Below, piece by piece: positions 6,531 to 6,714 of a stretch of DNA of 6,714 bases. Source of the DNA: JAGOTP01 sp964359565 (lineage in GTDB: Bacteria > Patescibacteriota > Patescibacteriia > 2-12-FULL-60-25); contig CAYHTN010000069.1 in NCBI GenBank assembly GCA_964359565.1, positions 1 through 6,714 on the forward strand, written 5' to 3'. A program made the translations under genes and the position numbers. How positions within the stretch are numbered: the first letter of the stretch is position 1; each line of letters starts with the position of its first letter. The notes below the pieces were generated by a model. That model ran no database searches and was not told the origin of the DNA. It saw only the letters and a list, made by a program, of their open reading frames with translations.

Positions 6531-6714
6531 ATGCCCACTCCCAAAAACATCGTCATCTTCGGCGCCACCTCCGCTATCGCACAAGCCGTTGCCCGCGAAC
6601 TTCTCTCAAAAGAAAGTGCTTATATTCTTGTCGGACGATCCAAAGAAAAAGTCGACATCATCGCCCAAGATCTTCGGACGCGCGGGGCTCAAAAAGTCGA
6701 AACACGAGTAACGG
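6531..6714 (+). CDS. dprE2: SDR-family reductase, probable DprE2, 3' end cut by the window edge
   Basis: The first 61 codons of a short-chain dehydrogenase/reductase are present. After MPTPKN comes the strand IVIFGATSAIAQAVARELL, a Rossmann motif of the GATSAIA type (residues 11-17) in place of the common TGxxxGxG, then YILVGRSKEK with Arg36 after the second strand, which suggests NADP(H) preference. DprE2 (decaprenylphosphoryl-2-keto-erythro-pentose reductase) is an SDR that works directly after DprE1 and has a similar GGTS-type start. The order after dprE1, with a gap of 12 bp, makes DprE2 the best call, but the catalytic Tyr-Lys pair is beyond the window. ATG 6531 is chosen because it opens directly on the Rossmann strand. 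ATG 6518, which overlaps the upstream stop, is in another frame. No SD is seen. Confidence 0.75.
   Translation, partial: MPTPKNIVIFGATSAIAQAVARELLSKESAYILVGRSKEKVDIIAQDLRTRGAQKVETRVT

Noticed and set aside
1..6714. CRISPR array, tRNA, rRNA or insertion sequence
   Set aside because: No regularly spaced repeats, cloverleaf-like segments, rRNA wording or transposase motifs were seen on either strand.

Overview
This is a compact, gene-dense bacterial window with roughly balanced base composition, short intergenic gaps and weak or missing Shine-Dalgarno (SD) sequences before several genes. The main reading frames contain no in-frame TGA, so there is no sign of recoding. The sequence does not name the organism. 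The mid-GC content, poor SD use and small gaps would fit an uncultivated small-genome lineage such as Patescibacteria, but that is inference only. It does not look like a high-GC mycobacterium, although the right half encodes a pathway best known from mycobacteria.

Left edge (1-728): a YecM-like protein of the VOC fold runs leftward out of the window. Divergent from it is a 22-codon remnant of a HAD-family hydrolase. It keeps the catalytic DxDG motif, then stops just before a REP-like intergenic repeat. The rest of this stretch is non-coding and carries small inverted and direct repeats.

Middle (729-3696): two FAD-dependent oxidoreductases face each other tail to tail and overlap by 11 bp. 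The rightward one resembles amine oxidases or protoporphyrinogen oxidases. The leftward one resembles phytoene desaturases, carotenoid isomerases and retinol saturases. Their substrates cannot be read from the sequence.

Right half (3745-6714): a rightward operon starts about 48 bp from the start of the leftward oxidoreductase. It encodes a fusion of a HAD phosphatase with a UbiA-type membrane prenyltransferase, then a clear DprE1 homologue, then the first 61 codons of an SDR reductase that fits DprE2. In mycobacteria these activities make decaprenyl-phospho-arabinose, the arabinofuranose donor for the cell envelope. The UbiA enzyme joins phosphoribose to polyprenyl phosphate, a phosphatase removes the 5-phosphate, DprE1 oxidises C2, and DprE2 reduces it with inversion. 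Here the phosphatase step may be fused to the prenyltransferase, so the operon could carry the whole route from PRPP and polyprenyl phosphate to polyprenyl-phospho-arabinofuranose. The position matching the benzothiazinone-reactive cysteine of mycobacterial DprE1 appears to be alanine.
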